The notes under the pieces are model-generated. The model worked only from the letters and a program-made list of their open reading frames with translations, ran no database searches and was not told the origin of the DNA. Positions 8,255 through 17,722 of a DNA stretch of 64,000 nucleotides are shown one piece after another. Origin of the DNA: Dinoroseobacter sp042096155 (GTDB taxonomy: Bacteria > Pseudomonadota > Alphaproteobacteria > Rhodobacterales > Rhodobacteraceae). A program made the translations under genes and the position numbers. Where the stretch lies: positions 1 to 64,000 of the forward strand of contig JBELMC010000003.1 of the NCBI GenBank assembly GCA_042096155.1. The letters run 5' to 3'. Numbering within the stretch: position 1 is the first letter of the stretch; the number at the start of each line of letters is the position of its first letter.

Positions 8255-8794
8255 ATGATCCGAAGCGCTTTGCTGACAGCAACCCTGATGCTGGCCCCCA
8301 ATCTCGCCCTGGCCTTTGGCACGGACGACACACCGCCCGCCGAGACAGCGACCACAACCGAGTGCGAAGGCACGCAAGTCTGGGACGCCAAAACCGAAAG
8401 CTGCGTTGATGCCGCCCAAGAGAGCCAATTGAACGATGATGACCGCTATCAGGCCGTGCGTGAGCTGGCCTATGCTGGCGCCTATCACCGCGCTTTGGGC
8501 ATCCTGGAGACCTTTGAAAACCCAAGCGATGATCGCCGGTTGACCTATCTTGGGTTCGTGACCCGTAAAATGGGCGATGTTCCGGGGGGCATGGCCTGGT
8601 ACGCCGCGGCGATCGACCTCAATCCCAACAATTTTCTGGCCCGGTCCTATATGGGTCAGGCGTTGCTGCTGCAAGGCAACCGCGCCGGGGCGTTGGCGCA
8701 GCTGACCGAGATCCGCGCACGCGGCGGACGTCAGACATGGTCCGAGTTGGCCTTGAACATGGCGCTGAACGACGGTCCTGCACCTGCGTATTGA
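8255..8794 (+). CDS. Secreted TPR-repeat protein
   Basis: A 179-residue protein with a clear signal peptide (MIRSALLTATLMLAPNLALA, cleavage after ALA), then a short acidic Thr-rich segment and a Cys pair (ECEGTQVWDAKTESC, about residues 37-51) that could form a disulfide. Residues about 60-175 fit two to three TPR-like helical hairpins, including GMAWYAAAIDLNPNNFLARSYMG. It is probably periplasmic and a protein-interaction module; the partner is unknown. AGGA precedes the ATG at 8255 by eight bases. The frame is open upstream to 8135, but that part is not protein-like. Confidence 0.82.
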   Translation: MIRSALLTATLMLAPNLALAFGTDDTPPAETATTTECEGTQVWDAKTESCVDAAQESQLNDDDRYQAVRELAYAGAYHRALGILETFENPSDDRRLTYLGFVTRKMGDVPGGMAWYAAAIDLNPNNFLARSYMGQALLLQGNRAGALAQLTEIRARGGRQTWSELALNMALNDGPAPAY

Positions 8795-8805
8795 CTGAGA
8801 AAACG

Positions 8806-8819
8806 ACCCCTTTCGGGGT
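8806..8819 (+). terminator. Weak hairpin after the TPR gene
   Basis: ACCCC and GGGGT pair around TTTC, 12 bases after the stop, flanked by AACG and CGTT that could extend the stem over a bulge. There is no U-tract, so termination is uncertain. Confidence 0.35.
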
Positions 8820-8882
8820 GGGCGTTCAGGGATCCTTAACGCCCGCCTGCTAGGTCCATCTTCATTCGTGTGGAGATGCCGG

Positions 8883-9965
8883 GTGGCCTCAGAGATTAAA
8901 TTGCCAGAGACACATGCAGCCGGACACTACGCTCCGGATCTGACTCAAAGTCAAAAGGCGGCTGTGATCGTGCGGCTGCTGATGGCCGAAGAGATCCTGC
9001 CCGATCTTTCGGAATTGTCCGAAGTGCATCAAACCACGCTGGCGCGCAATATTGCAACCATGCGCCGCATAGATCAAACGACCCTGTCATCGATCGTTAC
9101 CGAGTTTTCCGAGGAATTGACAGCCATTGCATTGACCTTCCCGGACTCGATGGATGGCACGCTCAGTGCGCTGGAAGGGCATTTGTCGTCCACTGCAACC
9201 TCGGCGCTGCGGCGCGAAGCGGGTTTTGGGGTCGGCGGCGATCCATGGGCGCGGCTTGGGACCTTGGGCAATGATCGGCTGTTGAATGTGCTGCGGACAG
9301 AAACGCCCGAAATCGCCGGTATCACATTGTCGAAAATCCCCGTGCCCCGCGCGGCCGAATTGCTGGGCCTGCTGCCCGGCCCCGATGCGCGACGGATCAC
9401 CTATGCGATCTCGCGCACCTCCAACACCGCGCCCGAAACCGTGTTGGCGATCGGGCGGGCCCTTGTGGACGCGTTGGATGCCGAACCATTATCGGCCTTC
9501 AATGATGGACCGGTCGCGCGGGTTGGGGCGATCTTGAACAACTCAACCTCGGCCACCCGCGATGATGTGCTTGAGGGCCTTGATGAACAAGATCGCGGCT
9601 TCGCCGACGAAGTGCGCAAGGCGATCTTTACGTTCGCCAACATCCCCAAACGGATCTCGCCGCGCGATGTACCGCGTATCTTGCGCGGTATCGACGAGGC
9701 GCAATTGGTCACGGCCTTGGCTGGGGCTCGGAAAACCATGCCCGATATTGTGTCTTATATTCTCGACAATCTGTCGCGCCGCCTGTCCGATCAGCTCAAG
9801 GAGGCCATCAACGACCGTGGCACGGTTTCAAACCGCGATACAGAAGCAGCGATGGCCGAAGTGGTCAATGTGATCCGCCGTATGGAGACCGATGGCGAGC
9901 TGATCTTGCTGGCCGAGGACGAGGACGAAGAGGAAGATGCAGGCGAAGACGAAAACGCAGCCTAA
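8883..9965 (+). CDS. DUF2336 domain protein
   Basis: A 360-residue cytoplasmic protein of the DUF2336 family, an alpha-helical repeat family frequent in alphaproteobacteria and of unknown function. The sequence is almost all helix, with repeats resembling HEAT/ARM repeats and a very acidic C-terminal tail (about 15 Asp/Glu after residue 340, EDEDEEEDAGEDE). The GTG at 8883 is preceded by GGAG at seven bases; a GTG at 8868 is an alternative. The family often sits near motility or cell-cycle genes, but here the neighbours give no hint. Confidence 0.8.
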   Translation: MASEIKLPETHAAGHYAPDLTQSQKAAVIVRLLMAEEILPDLSELSEVHQTTLARNIATMRRIDQTTLSSIVTEFSEELTAIALTFPDSMDGTLSALEGHLSSTATSALRREAGFGVGGDPWARLGTLGNDRLLNVLRTETPEIAGITLSKIPVPRAAELLGLLPGPDARRITYAISRTSNTAPETVLAIGRALVDALDAEPLSAFNDGPVARVGAILNNSTSATRDDVLEGLDEQDRGFADEVRKAIFTFANIPKRISPRDVPRILRGIDEAQLVTALAGARKTMPDIVSYILDNLSRRLSDQLKEAINDRGTVSNRDTEAAMAEVVNVIRRMETDGELILLAEDEDEEEDAGEDENAA

Positions 9966-10253
9966 AGCGGTGGCCCAAAAGCCGTGACCGAACAAGGATC
10001 ATGCGTGATGTTTCGGGTCTTTCGGCAAAGGCAAGCGCGGTCTTGCTCAGATTGAACGGATATCTTGGTCGTTCGACAATCGGCTGCGGCCCATGGCAGG
10101 GCGTCTGCTGCACCAGCCAGTGCCGATGCTGATGGACGCACCTGCAAAAACCGCTAAGGTGCGGACTGCGTATCTTCGGGATGTCTGTTGGCACCGCCGG
10201 TGTGCGATTTCTCGGCTTAGACCGACCTGCAAAATCACGAAAGAGCCCTGCCA

Positions 10254-11126
10254 GTGCCCCAGATGACCCGCAACACCCAAGGGATTTTGCTGATGCTTGC
10301 GACAATTTTTCTGTTCTCGGCCATGGACGCGTTGGCCAAGACCCTGGCCACGCGGTATGACGTTCTGCAAGTTGTTTGGGCGCGCTATGCCGGACAAATG
10401 TTTGTGGCGACGCTATTTTTAGCGCCACGGCTTATTTCGTCGCTGCGCACCAAATATATCGGATTGCAATTGCTGCGCTCAGGATTTTTGTTCGGCGCCA
10501 CAATGTGTTTCTTTACAGCGTTGTCGCAAATGGGGCTGGCGCAGGCCACAGCCGTGATGAACCTGCACCCGGTGTTACTGACCCTTGGGGCGGCCCTTAT
10601 TTTAGGCGAAAAGCTGGGGCCCCGCCGGATCATTGGCATTATATTGGCTCTGATCGGAGCGATGATTGTGATCCGTCCAGGTACTGGCGTGTTCAGCTGG
10701 GTGTCGTTGTTGCCGCTTGCCGCCGGGACGCTCTATGCGTCCTATGCGCTGACCACGCGCGTCTTGGGGCGCGCCGAGAGCCCGCTGACCTCGTTTTTAT
10801 ATACCGCTTTGATCGGGACACTTGGTGCATCCCTGCTGGTGCCGTCGGTATGGGCTCCGCCGACACCAGCCGACTGGGGCTGGATGCTGGTGCTGGGCTG
10901 TATCGGAGCGTCGTCGCAATTTCTTTTGATCAAATCGCTGACCATTGCCGAAGCGGGATTGGTCGCGCCGTTCGGCTATTCCGGTGTCGTGTTTGCATCG
11001 ATATGGGGGTTGATTTTGTTTTCAACCGCGCCTGACGTCTATACGCTGTTGGGGTCAAGCATCATTGTCGCTGCAGGGCTGTTCATCTGGGCTCGCGAAC
11101 GCGCTGCTGCCAGGCGTCTAGCGTAA
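10254..11126 (+). CDS. DMT-superfamily (EamA) transporter
   Basis: A 290-residue inner-membrane protein with ten predicted hydrophobic spans in two EamA repeats (about residues 12-145 and 155-285), the usual architecture of small-metabolite exporters of the drug/metabolite superfamily. The first repeat ends in the conserved GEKLGPRRIIGIILALIGAM. The substrate cannot be read from sequence. The GTG at 10254 has AAGAG eight bases upstream; the ATG at 10263 has the better codon but a poor ribosome-site distance. The gene converges on the DUF1223 gene with a nine-base overlap of coding ends. Confidence 0.88.
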   Translation: MPQMTRNTQGILLMLATIFLFSAMDALAKTLATRYDVLQVVWARYAGQMFVATLFLAPRLISSLRTKYIGLQLLRSGFLFGATMCFFTALSQMGLAQATAVMNLHPVLLTLGAALILGEKLGPRRIIGIILALIGAMIVIRPGTGVFSWVSLLPLAAGTLYASYALTTRVLGRAESPLTSFLYTALIGTLGASLLVPSVWAPPTPADWGWMLVLGCIGASSQFLLIKSLTIAEAGLVAPFGYSGVVFASIWGLILFSTAPDVYTLLGSSIIVAAGLFIWARERAAARRLA

Positions 11127-11828
11127 CCGCGCCGCTGCGAGCATCCGCCCTTGCCCTTCGCTTTGGACCAAAATCGCAGCGGATTGTGTGGGCGCGGGAT
11201 GGGTCAGCATCAGCGGATTAACGCCGTCCCATCCGCTTAAAACCTGCCAACCGGTCACGACATTGGTATAAACCGCCCGGCGCCCGGCATTTTCGCCGCG
11301 CTCGATCAACACCCGTTTTTGCGGGCTGTAGGTGACCAGCAGGATCGTCGCCCGCACCCCGAGGGCACGCGCCGCCTCAGCGCGGATGATGAGCTCTGCG
11401 CCAGTCTGTTCCACCGCCAATCGGACGCCCGTGTTGTGCTTGCGGTGCGTGCCAATATGCTCGACGACCTCCATCGGTGTGTAGCCTTCGACCATGTGCA
11501 CGCCGCCCACGACCATCAAAGGCGTGAACAACCGACGCCGCTGTGTGCGGGGCGCATAGGCGGTCTGACGTTCGGTGTTGGATTTCAATGCAAAATTGTC
11601 TTTCCAACCGATGAAATCCCAATAATCCACGTGCAACGACAACGGCAGCACGTCGGCCCATTGCGAGATCTCACCGATCAGCGCATCTGCAGGGGGACAG
11701 CGGCTGCATCCTTGCGAGGTGAACAGCTCCACCACGACAAGGCGCTCCTGTGTCCGCGCCATATTCGGCCACACTTGGATCATTGCCCCTAATGTCAGGG
11801 CTGCAACCAGGGCTAGTCTGTTGAACAT
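11118..11828 (-). CDS. DUF1223 family secreted thioredoxin-like protein
   Basis: A 236-residue protein with an N-terminal hydrophobic signal (MFNRLALVAALTLGAMIQVW) followed by a thioredoxin-like domain containing ELFTSQGCSRCPPADALI, the DUF1223 hallmark with a CxxC-type pair (Cys-Ser-Arg-Cys), and LHVDYWDFIGWKDNFA. It is probably periplasmic; the function of the family is not known, although the CxxC pair suggests redox or thiol chemistry. AGAGGA lies five bases before the ATG. It is divergent from acnA. Confidence 0.88.
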   Translation of the reverse strand: MFNRLALVAALTLGAMIQVWPNMARTQERLVVVELFTSQGCSRCPPADALIGEISQWADVLPLSLHVDYWDFIGWKDNFALKSNTERQTAYAPRTQRRRLFTPLMVVGGVHMVEGYTPMEVVEHIGTHRKHNTGVRLAVEQTGAELIIRAEAARALGVRATILLVTYSPQKRVLIERGENAGRRAVYTNVVTGWQVLSGWDGVNPLMLTHPAPTQSAAILVQSEGQGRMLAAARLR

Positions 11829-12017
11829 GGTGTCCTCTGACGCGTCGGCATGGCGGTTTGGTTTGGGATAGTCGCCCCTCCTCCTCAATGCCAATCAACC
11901 CTTTGCGAGGGGTCTGCAACATGGCGCTCAACTGCGGCAAAAAAACGGTATACCATCGCACACAATGAAGCTATACGCCTCTCAAAAGCCACTCTGAAGA
12001 GCAAAGGGACAGCCAAA

Positions 12018-14708
12018 ATGACCATCACCGTCGGTATCGACAGTTCCAAGACCCGCAAGACATTGACCGTTGGCGAGGACACCATCGCCTATTACTCCAT
12101 CCCAGCGGCCACCGCAGCTGGTTTGGGCGACTTTTCCAAGCTGCCCGCAGCGCTGAAAGTGGTCTTGGAAAATATGCTGCGGTTCGAAGATGGCGGGCGC
12201 ACTGTATCAGTGGACGACATCAAAGCCTTTGCCGAATGGGCGGCCAAAGGTGGCCAAAACCCCCGCGAAATCGCATATCGCCCAGCCCGCGTCTTGATGC
12301 AGGATTTCACCGGAGTGCCCGCAGTTGTCGATCTTGCCGCGATGCGCGACGGCATTGTTGCTTTGGGCGGTGATCCTGAAAAAATTAATCCTCTCAATCC
12401 CGTAGACCTTGTGATCGACCATTCGGTGATGATCGACGAATTTGGCAACCCACGCGCATTCCAAAGGAATGTCGACCGCGAATACCAACGCAATATGGAA
12501 CGATACACATTCCTGAAATGGGGCCAGAACGCGTTTAACAATTTTCGCGTTGTGCCGCCTGGAACGGGGATCTGCCATCAAGTGAACTTGGAATATCTGT
12601 CCCAGACCGTATGGACAGATACCGACCAAGACGGCGCACAGGTGGCGTATCCAGACACGCTTGTGGGCACCGACAGCCATACCACAATGGTCAATGGCGC
12701 CGCTGTTCTGGGCTGGGGCGTGGGCGGCATCGAGGCGGAAGCCGCCATGTTGGGTCAGCCGATCTCGATGCTGATCCCCGAAGTGGTTGGTTTTGAGCTG
12801 ACAGGCGCGATGATGGAAGGCACCACGGGCACTGATCTGGTTCTGAAAGTCGTCGAAATGCTGCGCGCCAAAGGGGTTGTCGGCAAATTTGTCGAATTCT
12901 ACGGCGCCGGTCTGGACAGCCTGCCGCTGGCCGATCGCGCAACAATTGCCAATATGGCGCCCGAATATGGCGCAACTTGCGGATTCTTTCCAATCGATGG
13001 CGAAACCCTGCGATATTTGCGCATCACGGGCCGCGACGAAACCCGGATTGCATTGGTCGAGGCTTATGCCAAGCAAAACGGTTTCTGGCGCGGCGCGGAT
13101 TACGCACCGGTCTATACCGACACGCTGCATCTGGATATGGGCACCATCGTGCCAGCGATTTCGGGCCCCAAGCGCCCGCAAGACTATGTCGCGCTGACCC
13201 ACGCCAAACAAGCTTTCGCCACCGAGATGGCCGAAACATTCAAGCGTCCGATGGGCAAAGAGGTGGCCGTGGCAGGCGAAGACTACACGATGACCTCGGG
13301 CAAGGTCGTGATCGCTTCGATCACCTCCTGCACCAACACCTCAAACCCTTATGTGATGATCGGAGCGGGCCTGGTGGCGCGCAAAGCCGCCGCCTTGGGG
13401 ATGACGCGAAAACCTTGGGTGAAAACCTCGCTGGCGCCCGGCTCACAGGTCGTGTCGGCGTATCTTGAAGCGGCCGAGCTGCAAGATGATCTGGACGCGC
13501 TTGGCTTTAACCTGGTGGGCTATGGCTGCACCACTTGCATTGGCAACTCAGGCCCGCTGCAAAAAGAAATCTCTGAGGCCATTGCCGAAGGCGATCTGGT
13601 GGCCACATCGGTGTTGTCGGGCAATCGCAACTTTGAGGGCCGAATCTCGCCGGATGTCCGCGCGAATTATCTTGCCTCGCCGCCATTGGTGGTGGCCTAT
13701 GCGCTGGCCGGGACCATGGACATCAACCTGGCCACCGATGCGCTTGGCCAGGACAAAGACGGCAACGACGTTTATCTAAAAGACATATGGCCCACCACCC
13801 AAGAGGTCGCTGAGCTGGTCGAGAAAACCGTCACCCGCGCCGCCTTCATCGAAAAATATGCCGATGTGTTCGAAGGGGACGACAAGTGGCAGGGCGTGGA
13901 AACCACTGACGAGATGACCTATGATTGGCCGCCAACTTCGACTTATGTGCAAAACCCGCCTTATTTTCAGGGCATAACGATGGACACCAAGAAGATCGAG
14001 AACATCAAGGGTGCGAAGGTGCTGGCGTTGCTGGGCGACATGATCACCACCGATCATATCTCGCCTGCTGGCTCGTTCAAAGACACCACCCCTGCCGGGC
14101 AGTATCTGCTGGACCGTCAGGTGTCTCCGCGTGAGTTCAACAGCTATGGCTCGCGTCGGGGCAACCACGAAATCATGATGCGCGGCACCTTCGCCAATAT
14201 TCGGATCAAAAATGAGATGCTTGACGGAATCGAGGGCGGCTATACCAAGGGCCCCGATGGCGATCAGACGTCGATCTTCGACGCGGCGATGGCGCATCAA
14301 GAAAGCGGGACTCCGCTGGTCATCTTCGGGGGCGAGCAATACGGCGCGGGATCGTCGCGCGACTGGGCGGCCAAAGGCACTGCGCTTTTGGGGGTCAAGG
14401 CTGTGATCGCAGAGAGCTTTGAGCGGATCCACCGCTCTAACCTGGTTGGTATGGGCGTGATCCCGTTCGAGTTCACCGGTGGTGACACCCGCAAATCCCT
14501 AGGGCTGACCGGCAATGAGACCATCGCAATTTCCGGGCTCGACACCATCGAGCCGCTGCAACAGGTCCCCTTGACGATCACTTATGCCGACGGCTCAGAG
14601 ACCGTTATCCAAGTGAAATGTCGCATCGATACAGGTGTCGAGATTGAATACATCGAAAACGGTGGCGTGCTGCATTACGTGCTGCGCAACCTGGCCAAAG
14701 CGGCATAA
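12018..14708 (+). CDS. acnA: Aconitate hydratase A
   Basis: Citrate-isocitrate isomerase of the TCA cycle with a [4Fe-4S] cluster. The 896-residue protein covers all four aconitase domains. The cluster ligands are visible as Cys438 (SCTNTSNP) and Cys504 and Cys507 (GYGCTTCIGNSGP). The swivel-domain motif GAGSSRDWAAKG is near residue 780. The frame is open upstream to 11850, but homology begins at MTITVGIDSSKTRKTL (12018), after AAGGGACAG. The gene is followed by a strong terminator. Confidence 0.97.
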   Translation: MTITVGIDSSKTRKTLTVGEDTIAYYSIPAATAAGLGDFSKLPAALKVVLENMLRFEDGGRTVSVDDIKAFAEWAAKGGQNPREIAYRPARVLMQDFTGVPAVVDLAAMRDGIVALGGDPEKINPLNPVDLVIDHSVMIDEFGNPRAFQRNVDREYQRNMERYTFLKWGQNAFNNFRVVPPGTGICHQVNLEYLSQTVWTDTDQDGAQVAYPDTLVGTDSHTTMVNGAAVLGWGVGGIEAEAAMLGQPISMLIPEVVGFELTGAMMEGTTGTDLVLKVVEMLRAKGVVGKFVEFYGAGLDSLPLADRATIANMAPEYGATCGFFPIDGETLRYLRITGRDETRIALVEAYAKQNGFWRGADYAPVYTDTLHLDMGTIVPAISGPKRPQDYVALTHAKQAFATEMAETFKRPMGKEVAVAGEDYTMTSGKVVIASITSCTNTSNPYVMIGAGLVARKAAALGMTRKPWVKTSLAPGSQVVSAYLEAAELQDDLDALGFNLVGYGCTTCIGNSGPLQKEISEAIAEGDLVATSVLSGNRNFEGRISPDVRANYLASPPLVVAYALAGTMDINLATDALGQDKDGNDVYLKDIWPTTQEVAELVEKTVTRAAFIEKYADVFEGDDKWQGVETTDEMTYDWPPTSTYVQNPPYFQGITMDTKKIENIKGAKVLALLGDMITTDHISPAGSFKDTTPAGQYLLDRQVSPREFNSYGSRRGNHEIMMRGTFANIRIKNEMLDGIEGGYTKGPDGDQTSIFDAAMAHQESGTPLVIFGGEQYGAGSSRDWAAKGTALLGVKAVIAESFERIHRSNLVGMGVIPFEFTGGDTRKSLGLTGNETIAISGLDTIEPLQQVPLTITYADGSETVIQVKCRIDTGVEIEYIENGGVLHYVLRNLAKAA

Positions 14709-14726
14709 GTTCCGATCCTGACGCAC

Positions 14727-14761
14727 AAAAGCCCCGGGACCAACAGGCCGGGGCTTTTTTT
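14727..14761 (+). terminator. Rho-independent terminator of acnA
   Basis: AAGCCCCGG (about 14729-14737) pairs with CCGGGGCTT (about 14748-14756), followed by a T run to 14761, 20 bases after the acnA stop. Confidence 0.9.
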
Positions 14762-14851
14762 CGGGGGGTTATCCAGACCAATCTGGGTTTGAGGGCCGCC
14801 TGTATCAGCGGTTCGCACGGCGACGCTATTGTGCGGGGTCGCGCAGTGAGA

Positions 14852-15388
14852 CTATTGTGCGGCTTCGAGCAAGGCAGGACGAATCGTGCTGTCTAGGATG
14901 CTTTGCGTGATTGGCCCTGCGAACCGCAAGATCACAGTCCCATCTGCCGCCAAAACATAGGTTTCAGGCACGCCATATAGACCCCAGTCCAGGGCGGTGC
15001 GTCCGCTTTCATCGGCGCCCAGCGCGCTGTAGGGATTGCTCAGCTCGTCCAGAAAAGCGATGGCCTTGATTGGATCATCTTTGTAATTGATCCCGTAGAG
15101 CGTCACGCCTTCCTCTTGCAATTGATCCAAAAACCGATGCTCGGCCCGACAAGGCGCGCACCAACTGGCCCAGTAATTCACCAATTTGACGCCGCCGCTG
15201 CGCAGGTCCTTGTCAGAAAAGGTCGCAAAATCTCCAAGCGGCGTCAGATCCACGGGCGGGGCCTGCTGACCCGCGCGCGCGGACGGCAAGGCATCCGGAT
15301 CTTCACGCAACATGCCAAAGCCGAACAGTCCCGCGATGACCACAAAAATCGCGGGTGGCGCCAGCATCAACGGGGCAATTCTAGCCAT
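14852..15388 (-). CDS. ccmG: Thiol:disulfide interchange protein CcmG/DsbE
   Basis: A membrane-anchored periplasmic thioredoxin that reduces apocytochrome c before haem attachment. The 178 residues have an N-terminal anchor (MLAPPAIFVVIAGLFGFGML), then the active site NYWASWCAPCRAEH (CxxC with WCAPC, about residues 76-80) and the cis-Pro region GLYGVPETYVL. The family usually has 175-190 residues. It overlaps ccmD by eight bases and is the last gene of the ccmABCDG operon. Confidence 0.95.
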   Translation of the reverse strand: MARIAPLMLAPPAIFVVIAGLFGFGMLREDPDALPSARAGQQAPPVDLTPLGDFATFSDKDLRSGGVKLVNYWASWCAPCRAEHRFLDQLQEEGVTLYGINYKDDPIKAIAFLDELSNPYSALGADESGRTALDWGLYGVPETYVLAADGTVILRFAGPITQSILDSTIRPALLEAAQ

Positions 15389-15542
15389 CGTTGCGGGCCT
15401 CACGACGGGCTTCGACCTCCGCCAAGGCCTCGCGGATTTTGCGATTGCGCCATATCGTGGTGCCAATCAGCAGCGCCAGCAGGGTCAAGCTGACCGCATA
15501 TGCGCTGAGCACTTCAAAGGCGTAGCGCCCCAGATCCATCAT
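15381..15542 (-). CDS. ccmD: Haem exporter protein CcmD
   Basis: A 53-residue single-span membrane protein that assists release of holo-CcmE from the CcmABC complex. The order is a short N-terminus, a hydrophobic span (AYAVSLTLLALLIGTTIW, about residues 14-31) and a basic, charged C-terminal helix (RNRKIREALAEVEARREA), exactly the CcmD pattern. Its ATG overlaps the ccmC stop as TAATG; a second ATG follows immediately. It is identified mainly by position between ccmC and ccmG plus this layout. Confidence 0.88.
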   Translation of the reverse strand: MMDLGRYAFEVLSAYAVSLTLLALLIGTTIWRNRKIREALAEVEARREARNDG

Positions 15543-16270
15543 TATTCCAGCCTCTCGCGTTGTTTTAAAGCCGACAAGCGGCGCGCCCGAATCTCGGTCC
15601 GTGTTCGGATCAAAAGCAAAGTGACAAACAACAGGCCAAAGCCGACCAGCGCCATCACCAGCGGTTGCCAGAACACGTCCGAGACGTTTTCCTCTGCGTC
15701 CAGCGACAGGCTTGCGCCCTGATGCAAACCCTGGTTCCAGAAATTGATCGCATAGCGCGAGATCACGGCAAAGACCGATCCGACCAGGCACAAAATCGAC
15801 GTCAGATCGGCGGCGGTGTCTGGGTTTTCTATCGCGGACCAAAGTGCCATATATCCAAGATAAAACAAAAACAGCAGCAAAAATGCTGTCAGACGCGGAT
15901 CCCATTCCCACCAGGTGCCCCACATCGGTTGGCCCCAGATCGCCCCTGTGGCCAGGGCAATCAATGTCATTGTCGCCCCGATCGGGGCAGCGGCTTTGGC
16001 GGCCAGCACAGAGACATGATGGCGCCGGATCACCCAGACCAATGACGTCACCAACATCATCAGCCAGATGTTGATCGCCATCGTCGCCGACGGAACATGC
16101 AGATAGATGATTTTGACGGTCGCGCCTTGGCGAAAATCATCTGGTGTAAAGAAAAATCCCCAGACCAGTGACACCACAATCAACACCGCAGCCGCACTGC
16201 CCACCCATGGCAGCAGGGGGGCAGTGACGCGCATGAAGCGCACGGGGTTGGCATATTCCCAAATCGACAT
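15542..16270 (-). CDS. ccmC: Haem exporter/ligase subunit CcmC
   Basis: CcmC is a six-span membrane protein that transfers haem to the chaperone CcmE. The 242 residues contain the tryptophan-rich WWD motif, WGTWWEWDPRLTAFLLLFL (about residues 110-130), plus conserved periplasmic His residues in KIIYLHVPSATMA (about 52-64) and in SLDAEENVSD nearby. The frame is open upstream; the ATG at 16270 (MSIWEYANP) is the accepted family start. It lies downstream of ccmB in the operon. Confidence 0.95.
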   Translation of the reverse strand: MSIWEYANPVRFMRVTAPLLPWVGSAAAVLIVVSLVWGFFFTPDDFRQGATVKIIYLHVPSATMAINIWLMMLVTSLVWVIRRHHVSVLAAKAAAPIGATMTLIALATGAIWGQPMWGTWWEWDPRLTAFLLLFLFYLGYMALWSAIENPDTAADLTSILCLVGSVFAVISRYAINFWNQGLHQGASLSLDAEENVSDVFWQPLVMALVGFGLLFVTLLLIRTRTEIRARRLSALKQRERLE

Positions 16271-16326
16271 AACCCAAACAGTAGCAGCAAGACGGGTTCG
16301 CGCAATGAGCGCAAGGGCCACAATCG

Positions 16327-16983
16327 TCAGCGCAGGTTGATACGGATTGCCGCAGCCGTGGCAAAAGGCAGGCTGGCCCATGCGGCAAGGGTCAGCCCCG
16401 CAAGCATGGCCAGCGGTGTGGAGACCGACTGACCCTCAACCGCGCGGCGCACCACGTCGGCACCAAAAATCAGCGTCGGCACGTATAACGGCAGCACCAA
16501 AAGCGACAACAACAAACCACCGCGCCGCAATCCAACCGTCAAGCCTGCACCGAAGGCACCGACAATGCTCAGCGCCGGGGTGCCCAGCGCGAGGCTGATA
16601 AACAGCCACAGATACCCCGCGCCTGGCAGATTGAGCAAAATCGCCAAGGCCGGCGCAATCACCGCAAGCGGCAGGCCGGTCGTCAGCCAATGGGCAAACG
16701 CTTTGACGGCCACCACCGCTTCAAGTGGCAAGGGAGAGCTGGCCAGCAAGTCAAGCGAGCCATCTTCGAAATCGAGATGAAAAACCCGGTCAAGTGACAG
16801 CAAACACGCCAGCAATGCGCCGACCCACAAAATTCCAGGGGCGATCCGCGCCAGAATATCGCTTTGCGGGCCAACCCCGAATGGCACCAAAACCACCACG
16901 ATCAGGAAAAACGCAAGGCTCAGTCCAAAACCGCCCCCCGCGCGGATCGCCAATATCAGGTCGCGTTTCAAAAGCGCATTCAT
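16327..16983 (-). CDS. ccmB: Haem ABC exporter permease CcmB
   Basis: Membrane subunit of the CcmABCD machinery in the inner membrane, working with the CcmA ATPase. The 218 residues form six hydrophobic spans, with the characteristic FHLDFEDGSLDLLASSPLPLE (about residues 68-88) between spans, in line with CcmB of Rhodobacter. It starts three bases after the ccmA stop, so the two genes are co-translated or tightly coupled. Confidence 0.95.
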   Translation of the reverse strand: MNALLKRDLILAIRAGGGFGLSLAFFLIVVVLVPFGVGPQSDILARIAPGILWVGALLACLLSLDRVFHLDFEDGSLDLLASSPLPLEAVVAVKAFAHWLTTGLPLAVIAPALAILLNLPGAGYLWLFISLALGTPALSIVGAFGAGLTVGLRRGGLLLSLLVLPLYVPTLIFGADVVRRAVEGQSVSTPLAMLAGLTLAAWASLPFATAAAIRINLR

Positions 16984-16986
16984 CGT

Positions 16987-17610
16987 CTAAAACGCTTCGG
17001 ACAGGAAGAGATCTTCGCGGTCGCTGTGTTCACCGGCCTTAAACGGCGTAAGATCGAGAACACGCGCCTTTGCGAGGCCCAAATCGATATGGGTGGCGAT
17101 GAACGCGCTGCCACCGCGATCCAAATGGCGCGCCACCATCTGTCCGAACATAGCGGTATTTTCAGCATCCAAGCTGACAGTGGGCTCATCGAAAATCCAG
17201 ATTTTGCGTCCGGTGACCATCATCCGGGCCAATCCCACGCGCCGCTTTTGGCCTGCTGACAAATCCTGGGCCAAACGCGCCCGCAACGGGTTCAGGGCGA
17301 AAGCGTCCAACGCGGCCGAGATCTGGTGCTGACCATATACGGCGGCCCAGAATTCCAGGTTTTGCGCCACGCTCAACCCTGCCTTTAACCCATCGGCATG
17401 CCCGGCATAGGCCACCTCCTCTTCGTCCAATGACAGACGGCCCGCCTGCGCGGGTTGCAATCCGGCCAGCGTGCGCAGCAAGGTGGTCTTTCCAATTCCG
17501 TTGGGACCGCGCAGCACCAATGCCTCGCCGGGTGCAACCGCAAATGAAACGCCCCTCAATACCGGCAAACCCCCACGCGCACAGCCGAGATCTGAAACCT
17601 TGACATTCAT
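16987..17610 (-). CDS. ccmA: Haem ABC exporter ATP-binding protein CcmA
   Basis: The 207-residue ATPase of the cytochrome c maturation ABC complex. Walker A is GPNGIGKTTLL (about residues 35-45), the signature is LSAGQKRRVGLARM (about 117-130; family form LSAGQ), Walker B is IWIFDEPTVSLD (about 137-148) and the switch His is in FIATHID. First gene of ccmABCDG on the minus strand; upstream is a gap of about 110 bases to the Mth938-like gene. Confidence 0.95.
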   Translation of the reverse strand: MNVKVSDLGCARGGLPVLRGVSFAVAPGEALVLRGPNGIGKTTLLRTLAGLQPAQAGRLSLDEEEVAYAGHADGLKAGLSVAQNLEFWAAVYGQHQISAALDAFALNPLRARLAQDLSAGQKRRVGLARMMVTGRKIWIFDEPTVSLDAENTAMFGQMVARHLDRGGSAFIATHIDLGLAKARVLDLTPFKAGEHSDREDLFLSEAF

Positions 17611-17722
17611 CCCTACTGACTAGCCCAGCACAGATCCAAGCGCAAAGCCTGCGTTTTCAATCTGTGCACAGCGCTGGCGGGCCGGCCCTGGCCCGCGGCC
17701 CGCCAGCCACAGCGATTTTTTG

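Noticed and set aside
12207..13211. 334-codon frame antisense to acnA
   Set aside because: Shadow of a certain gene.
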